A program made the position numbers and the translations under genes. Under the pieces are notes generated by a model, which saw nothing but the letters and a program-made list of their open reading frames with translations, did not search any database and was not told the DNA's origin. From NCBI GenBank assembly GCA_002492415.1, contig DKYK01000004.1, forward strand, positions 1-47,068: a stretch of 47,068 nucleotides of DNA, read 5' to 3'. This document shows positions 43,611-47,068 of this stretch, one piece after another. The first letter of the stretch is position 1; every line of letters starts with the position of its first letter. Source of the DNA: Christensenella sp. UBA7102 (GTDB taxonomy: Bacteria > Bacillota > Clostridia > Christensenellales > UBA1750).

Positions 43611-45314
43611 CTACATCTTTTCCGGGGCTTCCACGCCGATGAGCGACAGCGCGGTGCGGATGCAGGAGGCGGTTGCAGCGGTGAGGTTGACGCGCGCGGC
43701 AGACTGCGCGGGATCCTCGACGAGGATGTGGTTTTCGTAGTAGAAGCGATTGAAGTTGGAGGCCAGCTCCACCGAGAAGCGCGTCACGAGCGAGGGCTCA
43801 TTGCGCTGGCAGGCCTCGCGCACCACCTCGGGGAAGCGCTCCAGCGTGCGCACGACCTCCTGGGCAGTGGGGTTGTCCAGCGCGGCATAGTCAGGCGCGG
43901 CTGCGATCTGCCCTGCCTTGGCCAGAACCGAGCAGCAGCGCGCGTGGGTGTACTGCACGTAGGGGCCGGTTTCGCCGTCGAAGTTCAGCGCGCGCTCCCA
44001 GCGGAAGTCGATGTCCTTGATGCGGTTGTTGAACAGGTCGAAGAACACCACCGCGCCGATGCCCACCTGGCGCGCGACCTTGTCCTTATCCGCCAGATTG
44101 GGCGACTTTTCGTCGATGATGACGCGTGCCTTCTCCACGGCGCGCTCGAGCAGCTCGTCCAGGTAGACCACGTAGCCCTCGCGGGTGGACAGCGCGCGGC
44201 CCTCATAGGAGACCATGCCAAAGGCGACGTGCTCCATATCCCTGGCCCAGTCGTAGCCCATCTTCTCGACCACCTTGAACCACTGCTTGAAGTGCAGGTT
44301 CTGCTGGTAGGCCACGACGTAGAGCGTTTTATAGAAATTATAGGTCTTTTTGCGATAGAAGGCGGCTGCAAGGTCGCGGGTGGCATAGAGCGTGGCGCCA
44401 TCCTTCTTGAGGATGAGGCAGGGGGGCATGCCGTCCGCCTCCAGGTTCACCACATAGGCGCCCTGAGACTCCTCCAGCAGGCCCTTTTCGCGCAGCTCAT
44501 CGATGACGGGCTGCATCTTGTCGTTGTAAAAGCTCTCGCCGGCGTAGGAATCGAACTTGACGCCCAGCATGTCGTAGACGCGCTTGGCATCGCGCAGCGT
44601 CACGTCCTTGAACCAGGTGAAGATCTCCACGGCCTGCGGATCGCCGTCTTCGATCTTCTTGAACCACAGACGGCCCTCATCCTCAAGGGTGGGGTCTGCC
44701 TCGGCTTCCTTATGGAAACGGACATACAGCGCGACCAGCGCATTGACGCCGCCTCTTTCCACTTGCTCCCTGTCGCCCCACTTCAGGTATGCGGCGATCA
44801 TCTTGCCGAACTGCGTGCCCCAATCGCCCAGGTGGTTGATGCCCACGCACTTGTAGCCCAGGTGCTCGTAGATCTTGTACAGCGCGTTGCCGATCATCGT
44901 GGTGGACAGGTGGCCGATGTGGAAGCGCTTGGCGATATTGATTGAGGAGTAGTCGATGCAGATGACGCGGCCCTGGCCCTCATCGGAGGAGCCGTACTGA
45001 TCGCCCTGCTGCAGCACACGCTCGACGATGGACTGTGCATAACCCGATTTGTGCAGGAAAAAGTTGAGATAGCCGCCCACGCACTCCACGCGATCGATCA
45101 CCGCGTCGGACGCGATGGCGTCGGCGAGCTTGCCCGCAATCGCGGGCGGGCCCATGCGCAGCATTTTGGACAGCTTGAAGCACGGGAAGGCGAAATCGCC
45201 CATGTCGGGATTGGGCGGCGTCTCCAAAAAGCCTTCCACGCCCTCCACGCTCTGGCCAAAAATAATTTCCATCGCTTCGGTAATCTTCCCGGCAATGTAC
45301 TCCTTAAATTCCAT
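43611..45314 (-). CDS. argS: Arginyl-tRNA synthetase
   Basis: ArgS charges tRNA-Arg with arginine in the cytoplasm. The 567 residues show the N-terminal additional domain (1-110), the class I HIGH signature as FHIGHLSTT (about 132-140) with SSINIAKRFH before it, the Rossmann fold, and a KMSKS-type loop in the degenerate form GRALSTREG (about 366-374), as is usual in many ArgS proteins. The C-terminal anticodon-binding domain includes YVQYTHARCCSVL. AGGAGAGG precedes the ATG at 45314. An extended -10 (TGG-TATGAT) lies at 45357-45349 on the minus strand. DUF1846 follows in the same direction. Confidence 0.97.
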   Translation of the reverse strand: MEFKEYIAGKITEAMEIIFGQSVEGVEGFLETPPNPDMGDFAFPCFKLSKMLRMGPPAIAGKLADAIASDAVIDRVECVGGYLNFFLHKSGYAQSIVERVLQQGDQYGSSDEGQGRVICIDYSSINIAKRFHIGHLSTTMIGNALYKIYEHLGYKCVGINHLGDWGTQFGKMIAAYLKWGDREQVERGGVNALVALYVRFHKEAEADPTLEDEGRLWFKKIEDGDPQAVEIFTWFKDVTLRDAKRVYDMLGVKFDSYAGESFYNDKMQPVIDELREKGLLEESQGAYVVNLEADGMPPCLILKKDGATLYATRDLAAAFYRKKTYNFYKTLYVVAYQQNLHFKQWFKVVEKMGYDWARDMEHVAFGMVSYEGRALSTREGYVVYLDELLERAVEKARVIIDEKSPNLADKDKVARQVGIGAVVFFDLFNNRIKDIDFRWERALNFDGETGPYVQYTHARCCSVLAKAGQIAAAPDYAALDNPTAQEVVRTLERFPEVVREACQRNEPSLVTRFSVELASNFNRFYYENHILVEDPAQSAARVNLTAATASCIRTALSLIGVEAPEKM

Positions 45315-45348
45315 CTGACACCTCTCCTAAAACCACATTTCAACTTCA

Positions 45349-45357
45349 ATCATACCA
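45349..45357 (-). promoter_or_regulatory. Extended -10 of argS
   Basis: On the minus strand TGG-TATGAT lies 35 bases ahead of the argS ATG. The -35 region shows no clear match. No T-box leader was recognised; the leader is too short for one. Confidence 0.4.
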
Positions 45358-45423
45358 CAGATTCGCCCTTTTTCCTAGTGCTCTGACGACATTTTACAAA
45401 ACCGCGCGCACGATCTGGCAAAC

Positions 45424-45450
45424 AAAAAAGGAGGCCGAAGCCTCCCTTTG
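45424..45450 (-). terminator. Terminator after the sugar-binding lipoprotein gene
   Basis: AAAGGAGGC and GCCTCCCTTT form a stem around a CGAA loop, with one bulge. On the minus strand a run of six T's follows. It separates this gene from the argS operon. Confidence 0.8.
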
Positions 45451-45462
45451 GGATCGTCATGC

Positions 45463-46983
45463 TTATGATGCGCGCTCGGCCTTCCACTGGTCATACTGGC
45501 GCTGCACGTCCTGCCGCAGCGCATCAATGCCTGCAGCCTTGAGCCGCGAGATGAACTCAGGCAGCGCAGTATCCGGGTTGAGTCCGCCGGTGAGCAGCGC
45601 GTTATAGTAGCTCTCCGCCACATTGTTGAGCGCAGCCATCTGCGACTCCAGTTCGGGCGGACACAAGTAACGGAAGCCCAACGAGGCGTGATGCTGCGCG
45701 TCCTGCGAATACGCTTGCAGGCGGCTGTTTTTATCCGGGTCCTCCTGGGTGGTGACGTGCTGCAACACGGTGTTCCCCATGGTCCAGGCCCCGCCGTGCG
45801 CGGAATACCAGGAGGAGTCAATCAGCTCCACGCGTCCATCCTCGGCAAAAGTCCACATGGTCTCCGGCACGCCATAAATCATCAGGTCTAACAGATGTGT
45901 ATCGGCGTGCATCAGGTTGATGAACTTCATCGCCTCCACAGGATGCAAAGACGTGGTGGGAATGGCGAGCATGGATCCGCCCGTGTGCGTGGTTGTGACC
46001 ACCTTGGGCTGCGTATACACCTCAATCAAACGCAAATCGGGATTGCCCGAGGCGTTCGCCATCTCCTGCGCTTTGATGCCGTCACCCTTGAGCGGCGCGG
46101 TGTAGCTCAGAAAGTGCCCCGCGTTGAACGCGCTCAGCACATCATACTGCGCCAGCGAGGCATCCGGATCGATGTATCCCGCCTGCGCGTAGCGGTACAT
46201 CAGCTGCGCAAAGGCGCGGTTCTCCTCGGTCTCCCAGATGGAATAAATGGTTTCATCGTAGGTCCCGTCGGCCTCGGGCGCGAGCTTCATGGACAGCAGA
46301 TTGTAGTTCAATCCCGCGGTAAAAGAATCCGCCCACGGTTCATCACTCCAGCGTTTGTCGGTCAGATAGCCGTAACGCGACGGATACAGCTCCTTATATT
46401 GGGCAAGATAAGGCTCCAAATCCCACGCCGTGCGGATAGACTGCGCGTCCAGGCCCACTTCCTGCGCGGCAGCGGCATTGATGAGGTAGCCCTGCGGCAC
46501 GCACAGCTCCTTATTGGTGGGTACGGCATAGTTGAGGCCGTTGATCTTCGTGCCCTCAATAAACGCGGGATTGAGGCCGCTTAGTATGTTCTGCCCATAC
46601 TCCTCCAGCAGATTTCCATGATCGCCCGAATCGTCGTTCAGGGGCGTAAACGCGCCCTGCAGCACCGACCGCGCGTAACTCTTCCAGTCCGCGGTAAAGA
46701 AGATGTCAACATGCTCGCCCGCCTGCAGCGCCGTCAGTGCCTTTGCATCCCAATCGCCCCAACTGACCAGCACAAATTCCACCCGTGCGCCGATTAACGG
46801 CTGCACATAATCGCTCACCACCTGCTGAACCTGCGTGCGCACGCGATTGTCCTGGTTGCCAATCAGATAGTATTTGAGCGTCACCGCCGCTTCCTGCTCA
46901 GGGCTGGCCTCCTGCTCCTCATAGGAGCAGGCGCAGCCCGACAGCAGCAGCAACAACGCAAGCAATGCCGCTAGTCTTTTCAT
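45463..46983 (-). CDS. Sugar-type ABC importer binding lipoprotein (DUF3502-like C-terminus)
   Basis: The 506-residue protein is a lipid-anchored solute-binding protein of family 1. The signal peptide ends with lipobox LLSGC (Cys17), then follows a binding domain with a typical IFFTADWKSYARSVLQGAFTPLND (about 95-118) and an aromatic-rich C-terminal half. The final 150 residues resemble the DUF3502 extension of Clostridia-type carbohydrate binders (IDSSWYSAHGGAWTMGN..). Its permease genes are expected beyond the window edge at 47068. It ends at the terminator at 45424-45450. The ligand is unknown. Confidence 0.9.
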   Translation of the reverse strand: MKRLAALLALLLLLSGCACSYEEQEASPEQEAAVTLKYYLIGNQDNRVRTQVQQVVSDYVQPLIGARVEFVLVSWGDWDAKALTALQAGEHVDIFFTADWKSYARSVLQGAFTPLNDDSGDHGNLLEEYGQNILSGLNPAFIEGTKINGLNYAVPTNKELCVPQGYLINAAAAQEVGLDAQSIRTAWDLEPYLAQYKELYPSRYGYLTDKRWSDEPWADSFTAGLNYNLLSMKLAPEADGTYDETIYSIWETEENRAFAQLMYRYAQAGYIDPDASLAQYDVLSAFNAGHFLSYTAPLKGDGIKAQEMANASGNPDLRLIEVYTQPKVVTTTHTGGSMLAIPTTSLHPVEAMKFINLMHADTHLLDLMIYGVPETMWTFAEDGRVELIDSSWYSAHGGAWTMGNTVLQHVTTQEDPDKNSRLQAYSQDAQHHASLGFRYLCPPELESQMAALNNVAESYYNALLTGGLNPDTALPEFISRLKAAGIDALRQDVQRQYDQWKAERAS

Positions 46984-47068
46984 ACAGATGCGCTCCCTTC
47001 CTGCAATCTGCGCCTAGTTTTTGCAGCAAGGCGGCTTGCTTATGCAAAAAAGCCCCGCGCGGCGCATG
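46984..47068. other. Window end, no gene seen
   Basis: The last 85 bases hold the ribosome site of the binding-protein gene and a short GC-rich stretch near 47048-47065 after an A run, which may be part of a terminator of a neighbour. Nothing more can be supported. Confidence 0.4.

Overview
The window looks like a chromosomal segment of a GC-rich anaerobic Clostridia-type Firmicute. Supporting signs are an agr-type peptide quorum-sensing locus, [FeFe]-hydrogenase maturation genes, YesM/YesN-type sugar regulation with an LplB/YtcP-type ABC importer, many lipoproteins, and sigma-A-like promoters with strong AGGAGG ribosome sites. The exact genus cannot be read from the sequence. No rRNA, tRNA, CRISPR array or transposase was seen.

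Layout. 1-2001: 5' part of an M3 oligopeptidase gene and a small membrane protein upstream of it (minus). 2517-5959: ribbon-helix-helix regulator with a palindrome at its own promoter, then clpB. 6143-7224: two small HTH regulators. 7275-10297: agr locus with agrD on the minus strand and response regulator, sensor kinase and agrB on the plus strand. 10308-16170 (minus): lipoprotein, TlpA-like thioredoxin, SDR oxidoreductase, XRE and MerR regulators. This stretch is interrupted by a 2.17-kb AT-rich insertion (12351-14520) that lies between two 241-bp direct copies of the SDR/XRE junction and carries a secreted caspase/CHAT-like protein and a membrane-anchored partner. 16244-28020: a rhamnoside utilisation region, with YesM/YesN two-component pair, three-gene ABC importer, two TIM-barrel isomerase-like proteins, a cytoplasmic GH78 alpha-L-rhamnosidase and L-rhamnose isomerase. 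28088-32567 (minus): Fe-S reductase-like protein, WYL regulator, hydF, hydE and a TM1266-type regulator, preceded by a structured leader with its own promoter and a terminator next to the ribosome site. 32564-33507: two decayed genes. 33616-35391: an AraC-methyltransferase fusion and an XRE membrane protein. 35621-38152: a fusion of a sugar-isomerase-like TIM barrel with an acyl-CoA ligase. 38498-40246: a triple zinc-ribbon plus AP2 protein and an SGNH hydrolase. 40316-46983 (minus): two exported proteins, DUF1846 protein, argS and a sugar-binding lipoprotein.

How the parts work together. In the agr locus, AgrB would process the 41-residue AgrD into a serine-lactone signal read by the kinase and LytTR regulator; a 21-bp-spaced direct repeat upstream of agrD is a plausible feedback site. 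In the sugar region, YesM/YesN would sense an oligosaccharide and activate the importer through a GATTTGT direct repeat next to its promoter. The imported rhamnoside would be hydrolysed inside the cell and the rhamnose isomerised by RhaA. HydE and HydF build the [FeFe]-hydrogenase cofactor; HydG and the hydrogenase are not in the window.

The strongest leads for new biology are the hydrogenase-maturation leader/attenuator (32375-32567), the AT-rich insertion between duplicated junctions, and the TIM-barrel/acyl-CoA ligase fusion.
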